From Bacteroides thetaiotaomicron VPI-5482 (lineage in GTDB: Bacteria; Bacteroidota; Bacteroidia; Bacteroidales; Bacteroidaceae), in NCBI RefSeq assembly GCF_000011065.1, contig NC_004663.1, positions 5,084,001 through 5,148,000 of the forward strand: a stretch of DNA of 64,000 bases. Reading direction: 5' to 3'. The translations under genes were made by a program, and so were the position numbers. Below, one piece after another: positions 33,869 through 42,594 of the stretch. How positions within the stretch are numbered: the first letter of the stretch is position 1; each line of letters starts with the position of its first letter. The notes beneath the pieces are model-generated. The model was not told where the DNA came from. It saw only the letters and a program-made list of their open reading frames with translations, and made no database searches.

Positions 33869-34057
33869 GAGAGTATTCACATGGTTGCTGTTCACTTTTG
33901 GAGAGAGGAATTATATATAATATAATGTATAAGCAAGTAATTTCTATTATATAGCGGACATGATTCAGTATAAAACTTTTCTTATCGCTCAGGTTTTGGC
34001 TCTCCGAAGTCAGGCAGCGATGAGGAATGGTCCTGGCACCGGGAAGGCTTATTTCTT

Positions 34058-34495
34058 TCAGTTTTTCTTCTTGCGTACGTCCTTCCCTTCGAATTTGCAG
34101 ATTGCCTCTATCCAGTCTTCGGTTAGCGGCATCGACTCATGTTTTTCCAGGTCGAAAGTTACCATGATCGATTTGCAGATACATTTCACCTCTAGGGTTT
34201 CCGTGTCGATCACCCGTTGGATGAGATGAAAGCTTTTGGTTCCAATTTCAGAAACGGCGGTTTGTACGGCAATATGATCGGATGCGAAAATCTGCTTTAC
34301 AAAATTGGCTTCGATATGAACGACCACTATGCCGATCTTTTCCCAGTCCACTCCCGGACATACGGAGGCGAAATATTCAGTCTTCCCCAAGTCATAGAAA
34401 GAAAAGTAGACAGTGTTGTTGACGTGACCGAATTTATCTACGTCGTTGAAGCGCAACTGGATAGGCAGTGCATGATGAAATACGATTTCTTCCAT
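34058..34495 (-). CDS. Acyl-CoA thioesterase, hot-dog fold (YbgC/4HBT type)
   Basis: 145 residues. The 4-hydroxybenzoyl-CoA thioesterase-like pattern LRFNDVDKFGHVNNTVYFSF includes the catalytic Asp, the His and the Asn. FVKQIFASDHIAVQTAV and the long central helix are typical of hot-dog proteins. It hydrolyses an acyl-CoA in the cytoplasm; the acyl group cannot be told. It is divergent from tsaC, and both -7 boxes sit inside one palindrome (34524-34544). Confidence 0.88.
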   Translation of the reverse strand: MEEIVFHHALPIQLRFNDVDKFGHVNNTVYFSFYDLGKTEYFASVCPGVDWEKIGIVVVHIEANFVKQIFASDHIAVQTAVSEIGTKSFHLIQRVIDTETLEVKCICKSIMVTFDLEKHESMPLTEDWIEAICKFEGKDVRKKKN

Positions 34496-34523
34496 TGTTT
34501 TCCCTTAATCTTTTTTATTTCGA

Positions 34524-34544
34524 CGCAAAAGTACTACTTTTGCG
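34524..34544. promoter_or_regulatory. Back-to-back promoters in one palindrome
   Basis: A minus-strand TACTTTTG at 34526-34533 (thioesterase) and a plus-strand TACTTTTG at 34535-34542 (tsaC) lie back to back with one base between them, forming CGCAAAAGTA/TACTTTTGCG. Confidence 0.7.
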
Positions 34545-34573
34545 TGTTATTCTCAACAGAAATAGTTCAAGAA

Positions 34574-35137
34574 ATGATAGAAGATATTAAAAAAGCCTGT
34601 CAGGTGATGAATGAAGGAGGTGTCATCCTTTATCCCACCGATACCGTATGGGGCATAGGCTGCGACGCTACTAACGAAGAGGCTGTACACCGGGTGTATG
34701 AGATAAAAAAACGTGCCGATAGCAAGGCTATGCTGGTACTGGTAGACTCTCCTGTGAAGGTGGATTTTTATGTACAGGATGTCCCCGATGTGGCATGGGA
34801 CCTGATAGAAGTAGCCGACAAACCATTGACTATTATTTATTCCGGTGCACGGAATTTGGCCCCGAACCTGCTGGCGGAAGATGGCAGCGTGGGTATCCGG
34901 GTGACCAATGAAGAATTCTCCAGACGACTTTGTCAGCAATTTCGTAAAGCCATTGTTTCCACTTCTGCCAATATCAGCGGACAGCCGGGAGCGGCCAACT
35001 TTACTGAGATCAGCGAAGAAGTCAAGTCGGCAGTGGACTATATAGTCAGTTTCCGACAGGATGATATGAGCCGTCCCAAGCCCTCAAGTATTATAAAGTT
35101 AGATAAAGGCGGAGTGATCAAGATAATTCGTGAATAG
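34574..35137 (+). CDS. tsaC: L-threonylcarbamoyladenylate synthase (TsaC/YrdC/Sua5 family)
   Basis: 187 residues from the ATG at 34574. It makes threonylcarbamoyl-AMP, used for t6A37 in tRNAs that read ANN codons. YrdC motifs are visible: GGVILYPTDTVWGIGCDA, KKRADSKAMLVLVDSP (the KxR-S/K-x-M motif), KPLTIIYSG, GSVGIRV and VSTSANISGQPGA. The short form lacks the extra Sua5 domain. The frame continues upstream to 34217, but that part is antisense to the thioesterase gene and precedes the promoter. Its stop directly abuts the CLC gene start. Confidence 0.94.
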   Translation: MIEDIKKACQVMNEGGVILYPTDTVWGIGCDATNEEAVHRVYEIKKRADSKAMLVLVDSPVKVDFYVQDVPDVAWDLIEVADKPLTIIYSGARNLAPNLLAEDGSVGIRVTNEEFSRRLCQQFRKAIVSTSANISGQPGAANFTEISEEVKSAVDYIVSFRQDDMSRPKPSSIIKLDKGGVIKIIRE

Positions 35138-36934
35138 ATGAAAAGAGAGGAGAGACAGAGTTTACTACAGCGTTGCATCAAATGGCGGGAAGCTAATATT
35201 AAGGAAAAGCAGTTTATCCTGATATTGAGCTTTCTGGTCGGGATCTTCACTGCGATTGCCGCTTTATTTTTGAAGTTCCTTATTCATCAGATACAGAATT
35301 TTCTGACAAACAACTTTAATGCGACATCGGCCAACTATTTGTATTTGGTATATCCGGTGATCGGTATTTTCCTGGCGGGATGGTTTGTGCGTAATATCGT
35401 GAAGGATGACATCAGTCATGGTGTTACCAAGATCCTGTATGCGATTTCGCGTCGTCAGGGACGTATCAAACGACATAATATCTGGTCGTCTACAATTGCC
35501 AGTGCCATCACGATCGGCTTCGGTGGATCGGTTGGAGCGGAGGCACCGATTGTGTTGACGGGTTCGGCCATCGGCTCCAATCTGGGAAGTGTTTTCAAGA
35601 TGGAACACCGCACGTTGATGCTGCTCGTCGGCTGTGGCGCGGCAGGGGCGATTGCGGGAATCTTTAAGGCCCCGATTGCCGGACTGGTATTTACGCTGGA
35701 AGTGCTGATGATCGACCTTACGATGTCTTCTCTGCTTCCTTTGCTGATTTCCGCCGTGACTGCGGCAACTGTTTCCTATATCACAACCGGAACGGAGGCT
35801 ATGTTCAAGTTCAACCTCGACCAGGCTTTCGAACTGGAACGTATCCCTTACGTGATCTTGCTGGGAATCTTCTGCGGACTGATTTCTCTCTACTTCACAC
35901 GGGCGATGAACTCCATAGAAGGGGTATTCGGAAAACTCAAGAACCCTTATCAGAAACTTGCTTTTGGCGGTGTGATGCTGAGTGTGCTGATTTTCCTTTT
36001 TCCTCCGCTCTACGGTGAAGGCTATGATACAATCGAACTTCTGCTGAACGGAACTTCGGCAGCGGAATGGGACACGGTTATGAACAACTCTATGTTCTAC
36101 GGCTATGGTAATCTGTTGCAGGTTTATCTGATGCTGATTATCTTGCTGAAAGTGTTTGCTTCCAGTGCGACGAACGGTGGCGGCGGGTGTGGTGGTATTT
36201 TCGCTCCTTCGCTTTATCTGGGGTGTATTGCCGGATTCGTGTTTTCTCATTTCAGCAATGACTTTGCCTTTTCCGCCTATCTGCCCGAAAAGAATTTCGC
36301 CTTGATGGGAATGGCGGGTGTTATGAGTGGGGTTATGCACGCTCCGTTGACAGGAGTGTTCCTGATAGCCGAGCTGACTGGAGGTTACGATTTGTTCCTG
36401 CCGTTGATGATTGTGTCTGTCAGTTCTTATTTAACGATTATAGCTTTCGAGCCTCATAGTATTTACTCCATGCGTCTTGCCAAGCGCGGTCAACTCCTCA
36501 CACATCATAAGGATAAGGCAGTGCTGACCTTGATGAAGATGGAGAATGTGGTGGAGAAAGATTTTGTAGCCGTGCATCCGGAAATGGACTTGGGAGAGTT
36601 GGTAAAAGCCATTGCCGCTTCCCACCGTAATATGTTTCCGGTGACGGATAAAAAGACCGGCGAATTGTTGGGAATTGTCCTGCTCGACGATATCCGCAAC
36701 ATCATGTTCCGGCAAGAACTTTATCACCGTTTTACTGTTAATAAATTAATGACATCTGCTCCTGCCAAGATATTCGATACGGATGGAATGGAACAAGTGA
36801 TGCAGACGTTTGATGATACCAAAGCATGGAATCTGCCGGTAGTGGACGAAGAAGGACGATATCAGGGATTTGTCTCCAAATCAAAGATATTTAACTCATA
36901 CCGCCAAGTACTGGTACATTTTTCTGAAGATTGA
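35138..36934 (+). CDS. CLC-family chloride channel or antiporter with CBS pair
   Basis: 598 residues. Residues 20-440 are a CLC membrane domain of 10-12 helices. The selectivity motifs are GFGGSVGAEAPIVLTGSAIGS (the Glu gate is present, Gly-to-Ala after it), and GGGCGGIFAPSLYLGC. Two CBS domains follow, about 465-525 (VHPEMDLGELVKAIAASHRNMFPVTD) and 540-595 (MEQVMQTFDDTKAWNLPVVDEEGRYQG). The gating glutamate suggests a proton-coupled exchanger, but this cannot be settled by sequence. The gene begins immediately after the tsaC stop and its own stop is 2 bases before the fmt ATG. Confidence 0.93.
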   Translation: MKREERQSLLQRCIKWREANIKEKQFILILSFLVGIFTAIAALFLKFLIHQIQNFLTNNFNATSANYLYLVYPVIGIFLAGWFVRNIVKDDISHGVTKILYAISRRQGRIKRHNIWSSTIASAITIGFGGSVGAEAPIVLTGSAIGSNLGSVFKMEHRTLMLLVGCGAAGAIAGIFKAPIAGLVFTLEVLMIDLTMSSLLPLLISAVTAATVSYITTGTEAMFKFNLDQAFELERIPYVILLGIFCGLISLYFTRAMNSIEGVFGKLKNPYQKLAFGGVMLSVLIFLFPPLYGEGYDTIELLLNGTSAAEWDTVMNNSMFYGYGNLLQVYLMLIILLKVFASSATNGGGGCGGIFAPSLYLGCIAGFVFSHFSNDFAFSAYLPEKNFALMGMAGVMSGVMHAPLTGVFLIAELTGGYDLFLPLMIVSVSSYLTIIAFEPHSIYSMRLAKRGQLLTHHKDKAVLTLMKMENVVEKDFVAVHPEMDLGELVKAIAASHRNMFPVTDKKTGELLGIVLLDDIRNIMFRQELYHRFTVNKLMTSAPAKIFDTDGMEQVMQTFDDTKAWNLPVVDEEGRYQGFVSKSKIFNSYRQVLVHFSED

Positions 36935-36936
36935 TT

Positions 36937-37905
36937 ATGAAGAAAGAAGATTTAAGGATAGTTTATATGGGTACTCCCGATTTTGCGGTGGAGGCCCTGC
37001 GTCAGTTGGTAGAGGGTGGTTATAACGTGGTAGGCGTGATAACGATGCCCGATAAACCGGCCGGACGCGGACACAAAATTCAATATTCTCCTGTCAAGCA
37101 ATATGCACTCGAACAGAACTTGCCGTTGCTGCAACCGGAGAAACTGAAGGATGAGGCTTTTGTGCAGGCACTTCGTGAGTGGAAAGCTGATCTTCAGATT
37201 GTGGTTGCTTTTCGTATGTTGCCGGAGGTGGTCTGGAATATGCCGCGGTTGGGTACTTTCAACCTGCACGCTTCGTTGCTTCCTCAGTATCGGGGTGCTG
37301 CTCCTATCAATTGGGCGGTTATCAACGGCGATACGGAGACTGGTATCACTACCTTCTTCCTGCAACACGAGATTGATACCGGAAAAGTGATTCAGCAAGT
37401 ACGTGTCCCCATTGCCGACACGGATAATGTGGAAGTGGTGCACGATAAACTGATGATCCTCGGTGGTAAGCTGGTGCTCGAAACCGTGGATGCGATCTTG
37501 AATGATACGGTGAAACCAATTGCTCAGGAAGATATGGCAGTGGTGGGCGAACTACGTCCCGCTCCGAAGATATTTAAGGAGACTTGCCGGATTGACTGGA
37601 ATTCTCCGGTGAAAAAGGTGTATGATTTCATTCGTGGTCTGTCGCCTTATCCTGCTGCATGGAGTGAGTTGGTCAGTCCGGAAGGAGAAGCGGTGGTGAT
37701 GAAGATTTTTGAGAGCGAGAAGATTTATGAGGCACATCAGTTGCCTGTCGGAACAGTTGTGACGGATGGCAAGAAATATATAAAGGTGGCTGTGCCCGAT
37801 GGATTTGTTTCTGTCCTCTCTTTGCAGCTTCCCGGCAAGAAACGTCTGAAGACCGATGAATTGCTTCGTGGATTCCGCTTGTCGGATGGATATAAAATGA
37901 ATTGA
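36937..37905 (+). CDS. fmt: Methionyl-tRNA formyltransferase
   Basis: 322 residues from the ATG at 36937; a TTG at 36931 overlapping the CLC stop would add two residues. It formylates initiator methionyl-tRNA using 10-formyl-THF. YMGTPDFAVEALRQL starts the N-terminal Rossmann domain. VITMPDKPAGRG is the family loop, and FNLHASLLPQYRGAAPINWAV has the catalytic Asn and His. Asp is in FLQHEIDTGKVI. The C-terminal OB domain binds tRNA. It lies in a tsaC-clc-fmt-rpe-comEC run with very short gaps. Confidence 0.95.
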   Translation: MKKEDLRIVYMGTPDFAVEALRQLVEGGYNVVGVITMPDKPAGRGHKIQYSPVKQYALEQNLPLLQPEKLKDEAFVQALREWKADLQIVVAFRMLPEVVWNMPRLGTFNLHASLLPQYRGAAPINWAVINGDTETGITTFFLQHEIDTGKVIQQVRVPIADTDNVEVVHDKLMILGGKLVLETVDAILNDTVKPIAQEDMAVVGELRPAPKIFKETCRIDWNSPVKKVYDFIRGLSPYPAAWSELVSPEGEAVVMKIFESEKIYEAHQLPVGTVVTDGKKYIKVAVPDGFVSVLSLQLPGKKRLKTDELLRGFRLSDGYKMN

Positions 37906-37954
37906 TAGAATGAACTGACCACGGTCAAGCTAACTTAGAACTTAAAACAATAGA

Positions 37955-38608
37955 ATGATGAAACCGATTATTTCTCCTTCCATCCTTTCTGCCGACTTTG
38001 GTTATCTGGCGAGAGATATTGAAATGATAAACCGCAGCGAAGCGGAGTGGGTACATATTGATATAATGGATGGAGTATTTGTTCCTAATATTTCATTCGG
38101 CTTCCCGGTGTTGAAGTATGTAGCAAAGTTGACGGACAAACCGTTGGATGTACATCTGATGATAGTCAATCCGGAGAAGTTTATCCCTGAAGTGAAAGCG
38201 TTGGGCGCACATACGATGAATGTTCACTATGAGGCTTGTACGCATCTTCATCGGGTGATTCAGCAAATCAAAGAAGCTGGAATGCAGCCGGCAGTGACAA
38301 TCAATCCGGCAACTCCTGTTGCTTTATTGCAGGATATCATTCAGGATGTGTATATGGTACTTATCATGAGTGTGAATCCGGGTTTTGGCGGGCAGAAGTT
38401 CATTGAGCATTCTGTAGAGAAAGTCCGTGAATTGCGTGCTTTAATAGAACGGGCCGGTTCAAAAGCATTGATTGAAGTGGATGGAGGTGTGAATTTGGAA
38501 ACGGGTGCCCGACTGGTGGAAGCTGGAGCGGATGTGCTGGTAGCCGGCAATGCTGTCTTCGGAGCACCGGACCCGGAAGAGATGATCCGCCAGTTACACA
38601 AGTTGTAA
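37955..38608 (+). CDS. rpe: Ribulose-phosphate 3-epimerase
   Basis: 217 residues. It interconverts ribulose 5-phosphate and xylulose 5-phosphate. This TIM barrel shows the expected SPSILSADFGYLARDI start, the metal and acid residues in EWVHIDIMDGVFVPNISFG and PLDVHLMIVNPE, VNPGFGGQKFIEHSVEKV, and the second catalytic Asp in ALIEVDGGVNLETGARL. A second ATG at 37958 could be the start. It lies 49 bases after fmt and 8 bases before comEC. Confidence 0.96.
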   Translation: MMKPIISPSILSADFGYLARDIEMINRSEAEWVHIDIMDGVFVPNISFGFPVLKYVAKLTDKPLDVHLMIVNPEKFIPEVKALGAHTMNVHYEACTHLHRVIQQIKEAGMQPAVTINPATPVALLQDIIQDVYMVLIMSVNPGFGGQKFIEHSVEKVRELRALIERAGSKALIEVDGGVNLETGARLVEAGADVLVAGNAVFGAPDPEEMIRQLHKL

Positions 38609-38616
38609 CGGACACA

Positions 38617-40719
38617 TTGAATACTGCCTCTTTACATCAGTATCCTTATATACGCCTGATTATCCCGTGGATAGCAGGCGTTTTTTGTGGAGATTGGTTC
38701 TTTGATCAATCGACGGAACTGTTTTGGAGTATTCTGAACTTTGGTCTCTTTGCCGGACTGTGCATTGCCCTCTATTTTCTGAAACGGCGTTCACTTCGGT
38801 GGTGTTTTGGAATATCTGTCTTTGCACTTTGTTTCGCAGGCGGGTGGCTAGGCATTACTTGTCAATTAAAACGAACGGTATATGACTTTCCGGAGAAGGA
38901 AGCGGTTTATCGGGTACGACTAACGGATACTCCGGAGACTAAAGAACGGACGTTGCTCTGTAGGGTATTGCTTAAAGAGCTGCGAGATTCGTCAGGGGTA
39001 TGTCCGATAGGGCGAAAGGCTATTCTTTATTTGCAGAAAGATTCATTGTTTACTTTATTGAAACTGGGGGATAAACAATTAAAGATAGGAGATGAACTGC
39101 TGGTATCTGCCCGCATTGCTCCACCCGCTAACGGAGGAAACTTTGATGAGTTTGATTATGCCCGCTATTTGATGCGTCATGGCATTAGTGGAACGGGGTA
39201 CGTAGCATCCGGGAAATGGGCGTTATGGTCACCATCTATCAGGTATACTGCGATGTTTTGTCAGGAAAAGGTGATAAACCTTTATCGGAAGCTGGGATTT
39301 GAAGGAGATGAACTGGCTGTGCTTTCAGCGTTGACCGTGGGTGAGAAGACCGATTTAAGTGACTCTATCCGTGAAAGTTATTCAGTATCCGGTGCCAGTC
39401 ATGTCTTGGCTCTATCCGGCCTGCATATAGGGCTTTTGTATGCTTTGCTTTTCCTCCTTTTGAAACCTCTAACAAGGAAGTGGCAGGCAGGGCGATATTT
39501 CCGTTCCGTTCTGCTCCTTGTTTTATTATGGTCTTTTGCCTTTTTTACTGGTCTGTCGCCGTCTGTAGTCCGTTCGGTAAGTATGTTCTCGGTTTTGGCA
39601 ATAGCGGAACTGTTCGGACGCCAATCATTGACTCTGAATACACTGGCTGCTACCGCATGGGTAATGCTGTTTGTCAATCCGGCTTGGTTGTTCGATGTTG
39701 GTTTTCAATTATCTTTTCTAGCTGTACTTTCTATTTTGATGATTCAGAAACCGGTCTATCAGTTGTTGCCTGTGAAGAGCAGGATAGGAAAATATGTTTG
39801 GGGATTGATGAGTGTATCGATAGCTGCGCAAATAGGAACTGCTCCGCTTGTAATGCTGTATTTCTCCCGTTTCTCCACTCATTTTCTGCTGACTAATTTA
39901 GTAGTCATACCTTTGGTGACTGTAACTTTGTATGCTGCCGTTCTTATGCTTCTTCTGACTCCACTGCCTGCCGTTCAGTTTGTTATGGCGGGAGCAGTCA
40001 GATTCCTGTTGAAAGTGCTGAATGATTTTGTCCGGTGGGTTGAGCAACTTCCTTATGCTTCCTTGGATGGTATCTGGCTTTATCGTCTGGAGGTGTTGGG
40101 CATCTACATTTTCTTGTTGCTTTTCCTTTATTATTTGAAGACCCGAAGGTTCAGGAATCTTGTTGTTTGCTTTTCCTGCCTGTTGTGTCTGGGCATTTAT
40201 CACACGGTCATGCGCTGGTATGACCGTCCTTGTCCGAGCCTTGTATTTTACAATGTCCGTGGTTGTCCGGCGATTCATTGTATTGCTGAGGATGGGACTT
40301 CTTGGCTGAACTATGCCGATACCCTTTCTGATAAGCGCCGTTTGCAGGCTGTAGCGGCTAATTATTGGAGACGTCATCAACTTCTGCCTCCAATAGAAGT
40401 AACGGCTGATTGTCAGAACGTTGACTTCTGTCGTCATCAGCAGATTGTATTTTATCATGGCTACCGTATTTGTATGGTGACCGATAATCGATGGCGGAAC
40501 AAATCTGCCGCTTCGCCGTTATTTATTAATTATATGTACTTATGCAAAGGCTATAACGGTCGTCTGGAAGAACTTACCGGACTCTTTTCTCCATCTTGTA
40601 TCCTGTTGGATGCTTCCCTTTCCGATGATCGCAAACAGTTCTTCCGGGAGGAATGTAAGAGACTGCATCTGCATTTTATCACTCTGTCTGAAGAAGGTTC
40701 TGTGCGGTTTTTGCTCTAA
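38617..40719 (+). CDS. ComEC/Rec2-family membrane protein without an intact metallo-hydrolase domain
   Basis: 700 residues from a TTG at 38617. The N-terminal membrane pair, the soluble DUF4131-type domain (about 90-200), and the Competence domain (about 220-500, with SGASHVLALSGLHIGLLYALLF and GLSPSVVRSVSMF) are intact. The C-terminal 190 residues correspond in place to the metallo-beta-lactamase-like domain of B. subtilis ComEC, but no HxHxDH zinc motif is visible. ComEC forms the channel for single-stranded DNA across the inner membrane. The missing nuclease-like motif is usual in my memory of Bacteroides ComEC, but I could not check it. Confidence 0.88.
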   Translation: MNTASLHQYPYIRLIIPWIAGVFCGDWFFDQSTELFWSILNFGLFAGLCIALYFLKRRSLRWCFGISVFALCFAGGWLGITCQLKRTVYDFPEKEAVYRVRLTDTPETKERTLLCRVLLKELRDSSGVCPIGRKAILYLQKDSLFTLLKLGDKQLKIGDELLVSARIAPPANGGNFDEFDYARYLMRHGISGTGYVASGKWALWSPSIRYTAMFCQEKVINLYRKLGFEGDELAVLSALTVGEKTDLSDSIRESYSVSGASHVLALSGLHIGLLYALLFLLLKPLTRKWQAGRYFRSVLLLVLLWSFAFFTGLSPSVVRSVSMFSVLAIAELFGRQSLTLNTLAATAWVMLFVNPAWLFDVGFQLSFLAVLSILMIQKPVYQLLPVKSRIGKYVWGLMSVSIAAQIGTAPLVMLYFSRFSTHFLLTNLVVIPLVTVTLYAAVLMLLLTPLPAVQFVMAGAVRFLLKVLNDFVRWVEQLPYASLDGIWLYRLEVLGIYIFLLLFLYYLKTRRFRNLVVCFSCLLCLGIYHTVMRWYDRPCPSLVFYNVRGCPAIHCIAEDGTSWLNYADTLSDKRRLQAVAANYWRRHQLLPPIEVTADCQNVDFCRHQQIVFYHGYRICMVTDNRWRNKSAASPLFINYMYLCKGYNGRLEELTGLFSPSCILLDASLSDDRKQFFREECKRLHLHFITLSEEGSVRFLL

Positions 40720-40735
40720 GTACGAAGAATTATCG

Positions 40736-40743
40736 TACATTTG
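40736..40743 (+). promoter_or_regulatory. -7 element for the DHH gene
   Basis: TACATTTG lies 21 bases before the ATG at 40765 and overlaps an upstream in-frame TTG, which is therefore not the start. Confidence 0.6.
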
Positions 40744-40764
40744 CAACTCGAAAAAGAATATGGT

Positions 40765-41802
40765 ATGTTGACTAAAGTAATAGAACAGGCAAAAATCGAC
40801 CACTTTACCAAGTGGTTTGAGCGCGCTGACAAAATAGTAATCGTTTCTCATGTGTCGCCCGACGGTGATGCTATCGGCTCTTCACTGGGGCTTTATCACT
40901 TCCTGGATTCACAGGAGAAGACAGTAAATGTAATTGTTCCTAACGCTTTCCCCGATTTCCTCCGCTGGATGCCGGGCAGCAAGGATATCCTTTTGTATGA
41001 CCGCTATAAGGACTTTGCGGACAAATTGATTGCCGAAGCTGATGTGATTTGCTGTCTGGACTTTAATGCCTTAAAGCGTATTGATGAGATGGCGGATGCC
41101 GTGGCAGCTTCTCCGGCACGCAAAGTGATGATCGACCATCATCTTTATCCCGAAGAATTCTGTAAGATTACCATGTCTTATCCTAAGATATCTTCCACTT
41201 CAGAATTGATATTTCGTCTGATTTGCCGTATGGGGTACTTTAGTGATATCTCAAAGGAAGGAGCAGAATGTATCTATACCGGTATGATGACGGATACAGG
41301 TGGCTTTACCTACAATTCCAACAATCGCGAGATTTATTTTATCATCAGCGAACTCCTTTCCAAAGGGATTGATAAAGATGATATCTACCGTAAAGTATAC
41401 AATACATATTCAGAGAGCCGCCTGCGTCTGATGGGGTATGTGTTGTCAAATATGGTGGTTTACTCAGATTACAATGCCGCATTGATATCGCTGACAAAGG
41501 AAGAACAAAGTAAGTTTGACTATATAAAAGGTGACAGCGAAGGGTTTGTGAATATTCCCCTTACCATTAAGAACGTATGTTTCTCCTGTTTCTTGCGGGA
41601 AGATACGGAAAAGCCGATGATTAAGATTTCGCTCCGTTCGGTCGGTACTTTCCCATGCAATCAGCTTGCAGCTGAATTCTTTAACGGAGGCGGTCATCTG
41701 AATGCTTCGGGCGGTGAATTTTTCGGAACGATAGAGGAGGCGAAAGCCGTTTTCGAACAGGCACTGGAGAAATATAAACCTTTGTTGACAGCCAAAAGCT
41801 AA
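40765..41802 (+). CDS. DHH-family phosphoesterase (NrnA-like oligoribonuclease / pAp phosphatase)
   Basis: 345 residues from the ATG at 40765. DHH motifs: VIVSHVSPDGDAIGSSLG (motif I with HxxPDxDA), CCLDFNALKR (motif II), VMIDHHLYPE (motif III), and MMTDTGGF (motif IV). The C-terminal DHHA1 domain ends with FFNGGGHLNASGGEFFG. Relatives hydrolyse nanoRNA from the 5' end, or pAp, or cyclic dinucleotides such as pApA. It is cytoplasmic. The set of motifs and the length suit NrnA; a c-di-AMP or pApA role is possible. Confidence 0.9.
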   Translation: MLTKVIEQAKIDHFTKWFERADKIVIVSHVSPDGDAIGSSLGLYHFLDSQEKTVNVIVPNAFPDFLRWMPGSKDILLYDRYKDFADKLIAEADVICCLDFNALKRIDEMADAVAASPARKVMIDHHLYPEEFCKITMSYPKISSTSELIFRLICRMGYFSDISKEGAECIYTGMMTDTGGFTYNSNNREIYFIISELLSKGIDKDDIYRKVYNTYSESRLRLMGYVLSNMVVYSDYNAALISLTKEEQSKFDYIKGDSEGFVNIPLTIKNVCFSCFLREDTEKPMIKISLRSVGTFPCNQLAAEFFNGGGHLNASGGEFFGTIEEAKAVFEQALEKYKPLLTAKS

Positions 41803-41807
41803 GAATG

Positions 41808-41875
41808 GAAGGTTAAAAGTAGACAGAGAAAGGTTAAAAGTTACCAACTTTCAACTTTCCCCTTTCATCTTTCAA
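41808..41875. repeat. Short degenerate repeats before the lipoprotein gene
   Basis: GGTTAAAAGT at 41811 recurs at 41832 (21 bp apart). The following AACTTTCAACTTTCC is partly complementary, so a weak hairpin can form. Confidence 0.45.
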
Positions 41876-41886
41876 TGAATTTGAGA

Positions 41887-41894
41887 TACATTTG
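41887..41894 (+). promoter_or_regulatory. -7 element for the lipoprotein gene at 41921
   Basis: TACATTTG, 26 bases before the ATG. Confidence 0.55.
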
Positions 41895-41920
41895 TGCAGA
41901 ATATAGCTAAATAACAGATA

Positions 41921-42565
41921 ATGAAGAAACTTGTATTTTTATTTCTCTCTTTGTTGGCAGCCGGAGGTATATTCCAGGCGTGCGACGATTCAAAGACTTA
42001 TGCTGAAATGTTGGAGGACGAAAAGAATGCGGTGAATAAATTCATCAAAGATAAAGGAATCCGGATCATTTCACAGGACGAATTTGAGAAGAATGATACT
42101 GTCACCAATTTGGAACGGAATGAATACGTTGCCCTCTCCGATGGTGTATATATGCAGATTGTAGATCGTGGAAGTGCTGAGAACAAAACGGATACTTTCG
42201 CTAACAACAATGAAATCTGCGTCCGTTATATCGAAGAAGATATAATGACACGCGACACTACCTGTTTCAATGTTTTCCTCGAAGAGTGGGGAGATGCAAA
42301 TCAGCTTTACACGAATCCTGCTGTATTCCGTTATGTAGCCGAAGGCAGCTATGTGTACGGTACTTTCATACAAATGGACTATTATTGGGCAAGTTATTAT
42401 CAATCAACAGCAGTACCTGCAGGCTGGCTGCTTGCACTACCTTTTGTGCGCAACTATGCCCATGTACGTTTGATCGTTCCTTCCAAGGTAGGACATTCAT
42501 CAGCACAACAATACGTCAATCCATACTATTATGATATTTGGACATTCAGCAAAGCACTGAATTAA
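41921..42565 (+). CDS. DUF4827-type lipoprotein
   Basis: 214 residues. The signal peptide MKKLVFLFLSLLAAGGIFQAC has an acceptable lipobox (FQAC), so the mature protein starts at Cys21 and is lipid-anchored. The N-terminal part SKTYAEMLEDEKNAVNKFIKD matches what I recall of the Bacteroidales DUF4827 family. The rest is a beta domain ending in YYYDIWTFSKALN, which resembles peptidyl-prolyl isomerase-like lipoproteins of this phylum. No active site is evident. It has its own promoter and lies 29 bases before glmM, so both may be transcribed together. Confidence 0.78.
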   Translation: MKKLVFLFLSLLAAGGIFQACDDSKTYAEMLEDEKNAVNKFIKDKGIRIISQDEFEKNDTVTNLERNEYVALSDGVYMQIVDRGSAENKTDTFANNNEICVRYIEEDIMTRDTTCFNVFLEEWGDANQLYTNPAVFRYVAEGSYVYGTFIQMDYYWASYYQSTAVPAGWLLALPFVRNYAHVRLIVPSKVGHSSAQQYVNPYYYDIWTFSKALN

Positions 42566-42594
42566 CCCCCATATAAATCTTAGTTAAAAGACCT

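Noticed and set aside
33960..34229. 89-codon plus-strand frame
   Set aside because: Mostly antisense to the thioesterase gene, no promoter and no recognisable features.
35264..36340. 358-codon minus-strand frame
   Set aside because: Antisense to the CLC membrane domain; no family features, low-hydrophobicity shadow composition.
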